A stretch of DNA of 64,000 bases from Lunularia cruciata. Taxonomy: Eukaryota; Streptophyta; Marchantiopsida; Lunulariales; Lunulariaceae. The stretch is from NCBI GenBank assembly GCA_948567375.1, contig OX419757.1, positions 74,035,836 to 74,099,835 of the forward strand, written 5' to 3'. Below the pieces are notes generated by a model, which worked only from the letters and a program-made list of their open reading frames with translations, ran no database searches and was not told the origin of the DNA. Position numbers and translations under genes: made by a program. Shown here piece after piece: positions 49,057 through 62,110 of this stretch (position 1 is its first letter; each line of letters begins with the position of its first letter).

Positions 49057-49748
49057 TGTAACACCCATTTGTGCATGTGTGTGGTATTGTGATATTTAGC
49101 TTGGTATTACAAGTACTTAAGAGATATTATTTATATAGAGATAAAGGATGGTTCTATATTAGTCATGGTTAGCTAAAGTTAGTCATAGCTAAGATAGATG
49201 GGACCTTACTTTAGAGGAAGTAGAAAAGATGAGCACCACTATTTTGGATTTTAGTGTGTTGACTTGGTATTATTCCTAGGTGTTTGGCTTTGGGGAAAGA
49301 GTTGAGAACTCTTGGGCCCGCAAGCCTTTTTGTTTTGGATTCTTCTTTAGTCCAAGGATAGCCCATGTGAAGGAATCCTTGCTTTAGTGGTTGGGTCAAG
49401 ATAAGACCACATGCTTAGGGGAATATGCCCATGTGAATGGATATTCCTTTCTACTTTTTGACTTTACTTGACTTTTAGTCTAGTAACTTGAGTTACTACG
49501 GTAATTAGTAACTTTGGTACGTAACTATTTCACAAGTATATAAACAAGGAGTGAGGAGGTACTCATCATCCTTTCATTTGCAACTATCTCTCTCTCATTG
49601 AGTTCTCTAGTGAGCAATGTCTTGAGTCTTGGAGTGTTAGCCTTGGAGGAGTATGATGGAGTTGGGGTTCCTTGCCTTCTTAGTCCATGGTGCGCTACCA
49701 TAATAGCCATCAGAGGTTCATCCTGAGTGAGAGACAGGCCGGCTCACA
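49057..49748 (+). repeat. 3' LTR of the nested element
   Basis: 692 bp, reading as identical to 41921-42612, with the same tatataaa at 49537-49544. It begins 48 bases after the gag-pol stop. Confidence 0.95.
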
Positions 49749-52700
49749 GAGCGCCACTTCGAGATGGAGAAGATCGCATTCGATTTCCAAAACCCAAGGT
49801 ATTTGAAGGCAAGAATCTTCCAAGCATAGTGGAGAATTTTGTGTTTGACTGTGAACGTTACTTTGAAGCCACCAATCTTCAAGACGAGCGGAAACAAATT
49901 CTCTTGGCTTCTAGCCAGTTGGATGGCGTGGCAAAACTTTGGTGGCGATTCCGAGTAGAAAGAGCTGAACGACAAATTGTTACACCGATTTTGACATGGG
50001 CAGAATTCAAGGATGCAATACTTGGTCGATTTTAGACTATAAATGCCACCCGAGCTGCACGAGATAAATTGGCAGAGTTGAGGCAGATTGGCTCAGTGAG
50101 AAGCTACATCACACAAGTTCAGAATATCATCATGCAAATTCCAGATATCCAAGAAGGTGAAGTTCTGGATCGATTTGTGCAAGGATTGAAGTCACAAACC
50201 AGATTGGAGGTGACCATGCAAGAGCCACAAAACGTAGAAGAAGCCATGCAATTGGCTGAGCGTTTTGATTCCTTAGTTGCAACAACTTGGTCTCGACCTC
50301 GACCTACACAAAACCTACCCGTACCACGAGTGGAAGAACCGATACCAATGGAGATTGATGCTATCCAGCGAAGACCACTTGGCACAGCAAATAGAGAAAG
50401 ATTACGACAAAATGGAGGTTGTTTTTATTGTTGCAAGTTGGGGCATCGCATTGCTGAATGTCCACTCAAGAATGGACGACCTTGACAAGTTGCCCAAGTG
50501 GAGGTTGTGGAGCGGAATGATTCGGGAAACGAGGAATCCCAATAGGAGATTTTGAGCCGCCTACTGGGAGCTTGATTAGTTCCAATGGGATTGAGGGCTC
50601 GACCTATGCAAGTTTGCTTCACTTGCAAGGTATGATATCTAATCGGGGTTGTAGAATTTTGGTTGATTCTGGAAGTTCAGAGAATTGCATGTCTATGCAA
50701 GTAGCAAAGGAATTGGGTATTCCTATCAAGCCAGTGATTGGAAGTAGTTTGATGATGGCGGATGGTAGAAAGGGTTCTGCATTCCGCACCTTGCATCCTG
50801 TTACCTTCAAGATTGGGAAGGAGTATTTGGAGTGTATGAGGTTTGTAGTGGCACCTCTACACTATGATATCATTCTAGGTCTACCTTGGCTTGAATGTCA
50901 TAAGGTTCAATTTGATTGGACCCGACACCAAATTCAAGTACAACACCAAGGTAGGAATTTCTGATTAGGTTGTCTGGCACCTCTGAGTAAGACACCTAAG
51001 AATAGACAGTCCCAAGATGGGAAGTTTGTCGAGAAGGTAGCCATAGAGCAAATCTGGAAGGGAGATGAGTCCCAAGATGGGAAGTTTGCCAAGAAGGCAA
51101 CCATGGAGCAAGCTTGGAAGAGAGATGAGTCCCTAGAAGGGAAGTTTGTGAATGAAGCAGCCATAGAGCAAGCTTTGGAGGACGATAAGTCTGTATTCGC
51201 GGTGTGGATCAAGCCAATTGCACAAAAACAATCTGAGGAGGGCCAAGTGCCGCATCAAGCAATGGTTGATCGGATAGTTCAAGAGTTTGCAGATGTGTTT
51301 CCGGATGATTTGCCAAAGGGATTACCCTCCGATCGAGGTATGCCCTTCAAGATCAAGTTATTGCCAAGGAGTACTCCAATGAGTAGACCAATCTATCGGC
51401 TCTCACCAAAGGAGTTGGAGGAGTTGCGAACATTACTTACAGAGTTGTTGGAGAAAGATTTCATACGACATAGTACCTCTCCGTGGGGAGCACCGGTACT
51501 ATTTGTTCCAAAGAAGGATGGAGGACTTTGTTTCTGTATTGATTACCATGGGCTCAATAAGCAAACCGTGAAGAATGCATATCCCTTGCCTCGGATTGAT
51601 GACCTGCTTGATCAACTAAGTGGAGCACGCTACTTTTCCAATCTGGATCTTCGTAGCGGCTATTGGCAAATTCCTATTGAAGGAGAGGACGTGCAAAAGA
51701 CTACTTTTTGCACAAGGTATGGACATTTTGAGTGGAGAGTTCTACCTTTCGGACTCACTAATGCTCCAGCAGTCTTCATGGATCAGATGCATCGAGTGTT
51801 GGAGGGACTATTGGATCGGTCCGTGGTGGTGTTCTTAGATGATATCTTAATCTATAGCAGGACAGAGGCAGAACATGTGAATCATGTGCGAGAAGTCCTA
51901 AGACGACTACGATAGTGGAAATTTTACTGCAAGAAGTCAAAGTGTGCTTTTGGCAGAAGGAGGTTACCTTCTTGGGTCATAAGATCTCATCAGAGGGGAT
52001 CAAGATGGAAGAAGAGAAGATCAAGGCCATTACTGATTGGCCTACCCCAAAGGATGCTATAGAAGTACGAGCATTCAATGGACTGGCCAGGTTTTACCGA
52101 CGGTTCATCCACTATTATGCTCACGTGGCTGCACCATTGATTGACCTTTTGGGAAAGAACTCGAGCTTCCAGTGGACCACCAAGCATGAAGAAGCATTCC
52201 AAAAGTTAAAGCATATGGTGTCTTCAAGACCTATTCTTCAACCATATGATCCTCAACTACCTTGTGTGGTTGATTTTGATGCTTCTAACTTTGCAATTGG
52301 AGCTGTGTTGCAACAAGAATTTCCAGATGGACTACATCCGATTGCCTTTGTGTCTCGCCGACTAAATACAGCGGAAAGAAATTACTCTGCTCGAGATCGA
52401 GAACAACTTGCAATGGTATATGCCACCAAGGTATGGAGGCATTATCTCTTGGGGAAACAAGTGATCATGCGAACTGATCACAAGCCATTGTTGCAGACCT
52501 TACACTTGGAGCACATGAAGAGCCGGCATCATCGATGGGAAGAGCAACTCCAATTGTTTGACATCAAACTTGAGTACAAACCAGGTCGGTTCCATGTCAT
52601 TCTCGATGCTCTATCACGACGACCTGATTTGAAGGATCTTCCTTTCATCACGATGGCAATTACAACGGTGTCCATTGACCCTAAGGTCCATAATGAGTTT

Positions 52701-54171
52701 CAATCAGCTCTACGACAAGATCCCTTCTTCCAAATGGTACACGGTTGTCTGCCAGCATGCGACAAGGAGTACAACACCTTCTCCTTCAAGGAAGGCCTTT
52801 TATTCCATGCAGACCAGATCTATGTTCCAGCCAAAGGTGATCTTCGACTTGTGCGCCTTCAAGAAGCCCATGATTTACCAATAGCTGGTCACATGGGAGT
52901 GGACACGACCTTGGGCACCCTCCAACGCCAATGGTGGTGGCCCAACATGACACGAGATGTTCGAGACTTTGTCCGATCATGTGAGAGTTGCCAACGGAAC
53001 AAGGCCAGCAACCAGAAGCTGAGTGGACTCCTTCAACCACTCGCCATTCCATCCGCTCGTTGGGAGCATGTGAGCTTGGATCTCATCACATCCTTGCCAA
53101 AGACAAAACAAGGACACACCGCAATTGTGGTGTTTGTGGATAAGCTTAGTAAGCAAATCCACTTGGCACCAACCTGTGATACCGTGGATGCTCCAACCTT
53201 AGCGCAAATCTACTTTGACAATGTCTTTAAGCATCATGGGATGCCACGTGTACTCATCTCCGACCGTGATCTTCGATTTACTGGGAAGTTTTGGCAAGCA
53301 CTCTTCCAAATACTCGGCACCAAGCTTGCTTTGTCCACGGCCTATCATCCTCAAACTGATGGACAAACCAAACGCGCCAATCGTAAATTGGAGGATATGT
53401 TGCGGGCCTTTGTCAATGTCCACCATACCAACTGGGATGAATGTCTTGCAGCTGCAGAATTTGCCTACAATAATTCCAAACAGGCAAGCACTGGATTTTC
53501 TCCCTTCTTTCTCAATTTTGGCCAAGATCCGCTTGTTCCAGATTCTCTTCTTGCTCCCCCTCCCTCTCAGGTTCCTCATACTTCCACATTCTTGACCACT
53601 ATATCCCAATCTCTCCAACAAGCCAAATCTCACCTCCTTGTTGCTCAGAATCGCCAAAAACAATATGCAGACCATCATCGTCGTGATCTCATCTTTGAAG
53701 TTGGTGATAAAGTCATGCTATCCTCTAGTAACCTCCCTCTCCCACTTGATACCCAAGTTCGTAAACTTGCTCCTTAATTGGATAGGACCCTTTGATATTA
53801 CCCACATTATCTCTCCTGTTGCTTATCGACTTGCCTTACCTTGTCACATGCGTATCCATCTTGTCTTTCATGTTTCCAAGTTGAAACCATTTGTTCCTAA
53901 CCCTTCTTCCTTTTCCTCTCAAGTCCAACCTCCCCCTCTTCCTGTCCCTATCAATGATCATGAGGAGTACGAAGTTGATCGTATCCTTGCATGTCGCCAT
54001 ATTCAACACGGCCGTCGCCAACATATAGAGTACAAGGTCCTTTGGAAAGGGTATCCCTTTCATGATGCCACATGGGAACCTCTTTCCCACCTCCAAAATG
54101 CACAGACGGCCATCAAGGAATTCGAAGCTTCATTGGCGACAAGGACATCACCAACTAGCGGTGGGGGAATA

Positions 54172-54580
54172 TGTAACAATATGGAGTTTAGCGACGAAGT
54201 TAGTCGAGCTTATGAAGTAGATAATAAGACAAAATAGCCTAGAATATTCTAGAAGCATCTAAGAAGCTTCTTGGGAAGCTTCCTAACTAGTTAACTTGCA
54301 CCCTAAGCAGGTAGCTTCTAGAAGCTTCTAACTAGCTTAGCTTGCACGCCAAGTAGGCGGCTTCTAGAAGGAAGCTTCTTGAGAAGCTTCCTAGTTAACT
54401 TGGCTTGCACTCCAAGAAGGCGGCTCAAGGAAGCTTCTTGAGAAGCTTCAAGGGACTTGTATGCTACCTATAAATACCAAGGCCAAAGCTCATGCTAGGC
54501 ATTCAAAGTTTTCCCTCATTCAAGTGTCCCAATGTGAGTTTCCATTCTCCTATTTCTCTCCTCAGTTTTGGTCTTTTACA
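54172..54580 (+). repeat. Chromovirus 3' LTR with heat-shock-element arrays
   Basis: A 409-bp LTR matching the 5' LTR at about 2% substitutions, with additional tandem gaagcttc-containing sequence. It retains GAAtaTTCtaGAA (54242-54254) and TTCtaGAAgcTTC (54316-54328) upstream of the TATA-like tataaata at 54469. Confidence 0.93.
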
Positions 54581-54585
54581 CTCCC
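54581..54585. repeat. Target site duplication, right copy (ctccc)
   Basis: Exact copy of 41174-41178 directly after the chromovirus 3' LTR. This confirms that both LTRs entered as one element. Confidence 0.93.
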
Positions 54586-54889
54586 CAATAAACACACTCT
54601 GCAAATTTAGTGAACCCACTCTTCTCTCCTTGAATTTGATAAACCCACTTTACAAATTTGTGACCCAAATTCCCATTATTTAATAAATCCACTTTGGGTT
54701 TGAAAATTTGCAAGTGGCACTCCTCTCCAGGTGGATTTTCTCCTTTCTATAGTGATCAAGTTTTGAACATGGGTTGAACTAATGCATATACTACATCTCT
54801 TCCATGCATGGTTGAAGGTAAGGCAACTTTCTACAACTTAAACTCTAGTTTCCTCCCTATATTGCTGCTCATTCTTACCTGCACCCTCC
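54586..54889. other. AT-rich flank of the chromovirus insertion
   Basis: No gene recognised. Its aacttgataaaccca-like words also occur left of the chromovirus (about 41080-41140), consistent with both flanks being one interrupted repeat-rich target. Confidence 0.45.
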
Positions 54890-55760
54890 ACCATAAAAGC
54901 ATGGAATGGACTGGCCTCTTCTTCTCTAAATTTTTTGTCATCCTCTACCCACACATTGCTCCTATTCATGAAGAAGTTGTGCATGATATACATGTCCCTA
55001 TCCATTGAAGAAGATAAGCATTATTGGTTCTATTGTTGTATTTCATTCTCAACTCACACAAAGAAGGCCATTTTCCTTTCAAGAGACCAATGCAATGTTC
55101 ATTCAATATGCATCTCCTTGCTACAAAAATATTGAAATCTTTCTTATCTTGCTTGTGTGAATATTTGAAAGAAGGAACCAAATGAGCCATATGCACATAT
55201 CCAAAATCACTTGATAAGTATTGATTGTGCTCAAATACATTACAACCTCCTACAAATTCAGTTTAGACTAAAGTCCAAATTTCTAAAAACCTGCCATGTC
55301 ATGACATGAACCGGCATACCTACACAACATAGAAGAACTAGATCAGATCACAAAGAGCAAAACTATCACAAGTGAATCAAATTCACAAATTTCACATCTA
55401 TTGAAACATGGAGACCTCACCTCCAACAAAATGGATAATTTGGCATCCATCATCACATATCACTTGTCCATTGATAGAGTACTTGCTGAAATAAATCTCC
55501 CCATCATTTGTGGATCTTTGAGCTAAAGGATAAAAGAATATCATCTACTAACCTTATATACCCTTCAAACCTTCTTTCTGAAAAAATGATGAAATTTTAC
55601 TTCTCTCTTCCATTCTTGGCCCATGCACTTGGTTCCTAAGAATAAACAATATTGTATTGATTACTCTGTTAGTAAAATTTGTGGTAGACTATGCATTAGT
55701 GACCCCAATGCAAAGTAAAATTTTTGGTAGACCTTCCATTGAAACCCAAGGATTCACCCC
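54890..55760 (-). pseudogene. Second PIF/Harbinger transposase pseudogene, minus strand
   Basis: Minus-strand conceptual translation shows HARBI1-type landmarks in order: a KWPRMEERSKIS-like segment (about 55595-55635), RLVDDI with the first Asp (about 55545), a YSINGQV-like segment (about 55460-55480), SSDFGYVHMAHLVPSFK with the second Asp (about 55206-55208), and LNEHCIGLLKGKWPSL with the Glu (about 55098-55100). It ends near a NVWVEDD-like segment at about 54945. Stops and frame changes disrupt it. It parallels the plus-strand remnant at 15330-16350 but is clearly a different copy or subfamily. Terminal inverted repeats and the 3-bp target duplication typical of the superfamily were not found. 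Confidence 0.75.
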
Positions 55761-57595
55761 TCTTGTAATAGAGTGAGCATTTCCATTATGTCATTACCTA
55801 TCCAATGTAAAGCCACTTGAAGCCACACAGGAGTTTGATTTCTTCCTGCCTCTCTCCTTCTAAAACATCATGCTCTTTTAGTATATCCACTAAAATGCAA
55901 AATGATTCCATGTACATCTTCACCAATTATTTAAAAGTAGTAGCATCAAGCATCCCAAAAACTTTACCACAAATTCTGAACGACGAATGGTTACAATGTG
56001 TTACTTCAGATACCTATATCCATGGATAAATTCACACACAACATGTTTATGTCTCATCTTCATCTTCACTCCATTTTTCTAAACCCCAAGACTCTCTACA
56101 CTCATCATCAGAACTTGTTTCCACTTGTGAAAGTTAGATTCTTAAGCGTATTGCCTTCTTTATTTCTATCATCAATAAATCATGGCTATGTATCCATATC
56201 ATGGTGAAGTTGTGCAGATTTCACATGAGATATTTTCTTTCCTCTTAAATGTATTAACGTCAATCTTTTTTCCTCGCCGTTCTCTCAACTCCTAAGCAAT
56301 GGTACCCGTCATGCTATTGGCACCAAAATGTAAGACCAATCTCAGAATTGTTTCAATTTCCCCTTTAATGCAACCATTAAACTCACAATGGGTCGGAACA
56401 TCTCAAATGAGTGAGGTTTCTTGATTTTGAAAAACCAATTGAGATTGGACGAGTGCTCTTTATGATCGGAGCATTTTTCATGTGCGAGAGGTTTCTTGAT
56501 TTCATATTCTCTTTGCTAAATCATCAAGCGTGTATGCATGCTGAATTATTGACTTCAAATACTGAGTCATTAATTTCAAATACACTTATATTAATAAATA
56601 CTAATTAATTTTCATGGGGACCGGCAACCCATAAGCTTCTATGTGCCACGATTTTCATCTCCCATATTTTTTAATGGCTACGAAGGACCTCTTGTGAAAC
56701 CTTTCTTGTACTCACCATATAGAATTTACTGACCTTAGGTGAATAAAACCTTTGGGGATCGATATAGAGCCCAAATAATGCATTTGCAGGGCTTAGAAGA
56801 AAAAATTCTACATGTTGAAGAAAAGGCCCTTGGTTCATAAGGTAATAGATATGAATTTTCCATCCTTTCTAGTCAATCGAATTCCTTGTGAGCTTAGTTT
56901 CTGAATGAGTTGCATATGCTTACAAAGTCACTCCATTCTCATTTTACAGAAAAGCATCATTTATTAGTGATATGTTGTTAATATATCTATATATTCTATT
57001 TCTGCGTTTCATTCAATGTTCTAGATACAAAATTTACATAAAAGATGATATTGCAGTCACTTGATTGCAGAGAATTTGTGATAACTTATATTTTATAACA
57101 AAATGGAATAGGGTTTCTTCTTTAATCATATTACCTTTGCAAGAAAATTTGGATTGAACAGGTTATGATGGAACATAGCAAATTTGACCTGGATTAGAAA
57201 TTCAAAATGTTGATTTTGGTTTCTTTGGTTTTGAACATAAATCAGATCTGCAAGGAATGTTCTGTGGGATGACTAGAAACTTTTTATATGTTTACTTTAA
57301 AAGTAATTTCTTTTACGAAGTGTGTTCCATATTCCTCAATGAAAGTAGACTTATCCGGAGTTAACAAAATTTTGTTTAGATATGTCTTGATTGGTATGCC
57401 CAATATAGCAAACAATTAGAAATATTGCTTGTATGTATCATTCCATCTATTACTACTAATTTTTATTATATAGTTTTTAATTGAATTAATAATGATGCTA
57501 ATTTTTTCTTTAAATTGATGAGTTGCTCAAGGTGTGGGATAGTCTTCCGTTTCTAGATTCATTTTTCTTTGAGAATGCTTCTTTTCTTGTGTGGT
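55761..57595. other. AT-rich stretch without recognised features
   Basis: Short frames up to about 70 codons show no domain. The first part may belong to the Harbinger remnant (its N-terminal or 5' side on the minus strand). Nothing else was identified. Confidence 0.4.
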
Positions 57596-59270
57596 TGTAA
57601 TAATAAGAAGATATTTCAAAATATCTTTATTAGCTAAGTGTATTGTAGGTTAAGTGTCCAAGGTAAACCTTGTCTTGCAATCAAGCTAAAGTTGTTGTGG
57701 GAACTCTACCCACAAATCCTTTCGGGACTTCTGCCTACACTGTAGGAAATTTGACTGTAGTTTTTCCCCAGGCCTAGAGGAAGGCCAAGCATGCAAGGAC
57801 TTTCCTATAGTTCTCTCATCTTGTAGCATCCTTCATTGAACTAACTCATTAACATTTTTGGCACCCTTGCTAGTTGACACATATGTCCTGTCCACTACCT
57901 TCTACAACTCACTTGGGCAATGCTTATTCAACATCACACCACAAGGATGCAGCTCTTTTCAGTTTGGGGGAATGATTACCTCCCCATTCTACAAGCATTA
58001 TTGTTCCCAATTTAGTGGTAGCATTACCTCATGTGTTTGCAAGCATTCTTGCAAATCTTCATAATTGGGCATTTTTTCCATTCACTCCAAGTAGTTTTGC
58101 CCAGGGAAACTAATCCACCTTGGCACCACACCCTATGGCTACACAAGCTTCCTCTACAACAACATGTATCTCAACTTCTATTGCCTTTGTAACTACCACT
58201 ACAAGGGCATCAACCTCATGAGGAGGAAACAATTGTACCCCCCAAAACAATAATCTTCACAAGGCAAGAGGCTTTCAAATCATTACTTCTAATATTTATG
58301 AATGTTTGTAAGGCACAAAATATTGTGGATGATACTACCATGGCATGAAAGATTGGCCAATATTTCATCAATGTTGTGCAACACTAGTTCAATGGCTTAG
58401 CCCCTACCACAAGAACAAGTTATATGTTGATACAAGCTAAAGGGAGACAATAATACATCTTGTGAGTGTAGAAAGAGCAACTCAAGGACAACATAAATAG
58501 GATCTACAAAGGACAAAATAAAACAATGCAAGCATTTATTCAATGGTTTCAATAGATATTGTCAATGATCACACTATCTCTAGATCCTACTATGGCTCTT
58601 GACTAGTTTAAGGATGCACTACTTGAGGATATTCAAAAATTCCTCATCTATAAAAAAGCTACTACTCTAGCCCAAGCATTTAAGGAAGCACAATGTTGAG
58701 CTCTTGCTCACAAGAAGGACATGGTCTTATTAGATCATGCTCTATAATACCAAGATTCAAAGGGAAAATAATGCATAACCCTTATGTTCCTACTCAAAGA
58801 TTCTCATAATTACTCTCATAGCTACCATTGTCCATGTAGCTAATACCAAGATGGAAGACATCTTGGTGAACTTAGAACATCTTGAGAATGTTCACCTAGC
58901 ACAACAACCTCAAGGGAGGAATCCAATGAAAATTATTACTAAGGGAGAGATTTGCAATACATATTGCTTAGGATAAGGTTATATAAATGCTCAATGTGCC
59001 ACCATAGTTATTCTAAATTATTGTGTCTATTATAGGAAGTACGTATATATCATGGCAAATTGCATAACACTCAACAAATACCAAGAGCCTTGAGAAGGAA
59101 GAGCACATGCTATAGATGTTGTCCCATAGCATAAAAAATTCAACCAACATTTATAGGATCTGCCTTTCTAAGGAGAGAGAAGAAATGGACAAGGTGGAGG
59201 ACCTCCTAAGCCCAATAAACATTATCACATTTACAATGAGAATCAGTATATATCTAGAATCTACACAATG
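57596..59270 (+). mobile_element. Decayed Ty3/Gypsy fragment with LTR end, primer site and gag
   Basis: A segment ending tcattaaca at 57854 is followed by tttttggcacccttgctag, resembling the LTR-end and primer-site junction of the element at 41921. Downstream, a gag-like region around 58550-58750 (LKDALLEDIQKFL, AQAFKEAQ) and a decayed knuckle-like segment (about 58960-59030) are visible. Many breaks. The fragment is interrupted at about 59270 by a minus-strand chromovirus piece and may continue after 60396. LTR start is uncertain. Confidence 0.55.
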
Positions 59271-60395
59271 GTATTTTGGAATTGCGTGACGTAGCTCCTT
59301 ACATAGCCAATCTACTTCAACTTTGCCAACCTATCTTGTGTGGCTTGTGTGGCTTGTGTGGTATGTATAGCTTGGAATCAACCAAGTTTTGCACTCTTGA
59401 AGTCTCTCCATGTCAAGATTGGTGCAACAATTTCCCATTCAACTTGCTCCACTTAGTACCGCCACCATAGCTCTACCACTCCACAATTGGCTTGAAGCCA
59501 AGAGAATATGTTTTTGTCTATCTTGAAGATTTGTAGCTTCAAAATGATATTCAAAATCAAACAAAAAAAATTCTTTGTTGTGCTCGAGAGATTTTTCCTT
59601 TGAATACCTTAGGCTTTGGAAGTCAAATTCACTCTTCTCCTTCTCAACATGGTGCTCTCTCTATATGCTCTTGTCATTGAGGATCTTGTTCTTCCAACAA
59701 TCAAGTAAGGTGCTTGATTTTTTGTTGCATGGCAATGATAACCTTGGGCATTATTGCCATGACTACTACCATATCAAACTACCTATAGTTTACTTAAGTT
59801 AACATATAAATGCAACACGTCCACCATTCTCTATAAGTTACAATTGGAAGTACCAAGGGTTCATTGGACAAGGCGATTGCATTTAGAAAGCTCTACCCAA
59901 AGCGTAAGATGATGAATTACATGAAATGATGTTTGGGTAGTTCATGGACACAACAATCCCAATGGTTGGAAAAAATGGATTTGATGAGAAAGAACAAGGA
60001 GAATGGAATACTAGAATAGAAGATCACATTGAGACACTTGAATGAGGGAAACTCCAAATACCTAATATGAACTTAGGCTTTGGTATTTATAGGGAATATA
60101 CAATGCTCTTAAGAAGCTTCTCAAGAAGCTTCTTGAAAGCCGCATGCTTGGAGTGCAAGCCAAGTTAACCAAGAAGCTTCTCAAGAATTTTCCTTCTATA
60201 AGCCACCTACTTGGTGTACAAGCAAAGCTAGCTAGGAAGTTTCCCAAGAAGCTTCCTCCTTGGCATGCATATTACCTAATACTTGGAAGGTGCCAAGTAA
60301 CTTCCTAGGTGTTTCTAGAATATTCCTAGCTAATTTGGGCTATTTGCTATTTTTTTAGCCTCAACTAACTCATTGGTCAGCTCCATATTGTTACA
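59271..60395 (-). mobile_element. Truncated minus-strand chromovirus (5' LTR and part of gag)
   Basis: The piece at about 59988-60395 is a chromovirus LTR on the minus strand, with tgtaacaatatgga at its start, gaagcttc palindromes and a decayed tataaata. Lower coordinates match the gag region of the same family on the minus strand (compare 21500-22200). No second LTR or pol is present, so it is a truncated remnant, broken and old. Confidence 0.75.
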
Positions 60396-61300
60396 CTTGT
60401 CCTATAGTCATACTATAGTCACTATGGGAACTCTACTCACGGACTATTATGGGAACTTTGCCCGAAGATCATTTTAAGACTTCTACTTGCACTATAGGAA
60501 CTCTACTTGCAATTCCTACCCAAGCCAAGAAGGTTGGCCATGCAAGGATTGTCTAGCAATTCCTTCATCTTATAGCATCATGCACCTTCAATTATGGGAT
60601 TGGACTAACCCATCAAAAAATACATAAGAAGTAGTCACTTGTGGTTACTTTTCTTTGGCATGGATCAAACTTTGTCTTAGACTTGAATGAGGTAGAGAAT
60701 GCAACTCCAAATAACTTTGTTCCTAAAGAAGTTACCATGAAGAAGGTCAGACAAGAGAAGAAGAAAAGGAAGCTCACTTTAGTGAATCACCCAATATGAC
60801 ATTGTTGTAAACTTGGCTTCCTTCAAAGTAGACATAACATTCAAATAGCTATGAGAAGTCAACAAGTTGTACAGTGTCAATTAGCCTTGGCACTCTACCA
60901 AGTATCAAAGAGTAAAAAAAATGATATGCTTTCCATCTATTGAAAATCAAGTTAGAAGATCTAGGCTTCACTAAGGTAGAGATAAAGATCAATGGTTGCA
61001 TGATCCAATTAGTCCTCATAGACATGATAATCAATGTTATGATAGAGGAAATTGCCCTTAAAAATATACTACTTTTGAGCCTACCCTTTTATTCTATGCT
61101 TTATAGATCAAACTTACAAAAGACCTCTGGGGATGTTATCTAAAGTCCTAACTACAATAGGTGGTATAGCTTTCCTCTTTGACTTTATCATGCTTTAGCT
61201 TATAACAAAGACTAGATACCCCATGCTCAATGGAAGACCTTGGTTATATGGTGCACAAGTTAGTGTAGATTGGCATCAAACCTCCACTTTCCAAACCCAA
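60396..61300 (+). mobile_element. Decayed Gypsy fragment with LTR-like piece and protease remnant
   Basis: Positions 60396-60620 resemble 57690-57850 (shared gggaactctac, ggccatgcaagga and cttctgcc-like words), a second copy of the same LTR. Around 60940-61230 a plus-strand frame reads LEDLGFTKVEIKINGC, LIDMIINVM and then LNGRPWLYGAQV, the layout of a retrotransposon aspartic protease and its following LxGRPWL block. It is broken. How it connects to 57596-59270 is unclear: either one interrupted element or two pieces. Confidence 0.5.
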
Positions 61301-62110
61301 TATCTACAACTTCCAAGCAAATTATAGTCTATTGGAAGAAGATTCCACATCTAGGAGAAATGTTATCATCAAAAGGAAAGTAGATTCAATGCACCTTGGA
61401 CAACTCCAAGGTAACTTTATATGAGGATGATGTAGTGGACTAATTAAAGTGCTATGAAATTGAAGCCCAAAGCTAAGGGGATTGCCTACATCATGGAAGA
61501 AAGGTGTGGTACACAAATTTTTTGTTTTTGATGAGTTTTAAAGAAGAAGTGTAGTGTTGAAACCAAATTGCAACCCAATGAAGAAGAAAAGAGGAGAATT
61601 ATGAATGCCAAACAAATACACCAAATCTGTGAGTGTCAATTGCAAATTGACTCAAGAATGATTGCATCATGGAGCATTATAAAATTAAGACTTTGTCAAG
61701 GGAAATCTGAAATTTCAAGAAGATATCATGTTCCTCTTAGTAGTTTTCCCAAAGGAATGTGAGTCATGAAGCCAAATGAGGGTATAATTTTCCAATCTAT
61801 ATGTTGTTTAGAATCACATGTCCAAGAGAGGGAATAGTGTTCCAAAAATCTAGAATCTATGAGTGCAAGATAGTAAAGAAGGGTGGTAGGAAGAGCTCCT
61901 CACTTGCTCTAAGGAGTTTAGCAATTTGGAGGTTAGATGTAGTGGCATGGATCAAAGTCTTGAGTAGACTTTGGATCATATTTTCGGGTTGGAACTAGAA
62001 CTTGAGTTTTACAAGGTTCATGGGAGAGATAACCAACAATTATGAGGATGGCCCTAAAGCAATAGAGAAGAGAGGAGATCTGGCTTGATGGATAAAGTCA
62101 GATTGGAGGT
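61301..62110. other. Unrecognised, probably decayed element DNA
   Basis: Short frames only. It may continue the Gypsy fragment upstream, but no reverse transcriptase motif was found. Composition changes to GC-richer near 62115. Confidence 0.35.

Larger units (their letters stand above)
41921..49748 (+). mobile_element. Apparently whole Ogre/Tat/Athila-like Ty3/Gypsy element nested in the chromovirus
   Basis: A 7828-bp element with 692-bp LTRs at 41921-42612 and 49057-49748 that read as identical. A primer binding site of the ccgttgccggga type used by the Ogre/Tat/Athila lineage follows the first LTR, and a ccgggggtaaa purine tract precedes the second. The short duplication gagc (41917-41920 and 49749-49752; five bases if the LTR-terminal A is assigned to the target) flanks it. 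It sits inside the gag region of the chromovirus at 41179-54580, so it is younger. Inside are two small ORFs and one continuous 1608-codon gag-pol. There is no chromodomain. It looks whole with no obvious breaks; LTR identity implies very recent insertion. Confidence 0.95.
41179..54580 (+). mobile_element. Ty3/Gypsy chromovirus, plus strand, split by a nested element
   Basis: The element has 5' LTR 41179-41542 and 3' LTR 54172-54580, flanked by the 5-bp duplication ctccc (41174-41178 and 54581-54585). A tRNA-Met primer binding site follows the 5' LTR at 41544-41555, and a purine tract precedes the 3' LTR. Gag begins near 41814 and is interrupted at 41921-49748 by a second retrotransposon, resuming at 49749. 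Visible parts are the gag CCHC knuckle (about 50419-50460), protease DSG (about 50664), reverse transcriptase FLDD (about 51832-51843), RNase H (about 52260-52600), integrase HHCC (about 52890-53010) and core (about 53070-53400), and a chromodomain (about 53956-54090). Chromodomains of such elements are known to guide integration to heterochromatin. Besides the nested insertion it has only a few breaks (about three to five). LTR substitutions of about 2% make it fairly young. Confidence 0.95.
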
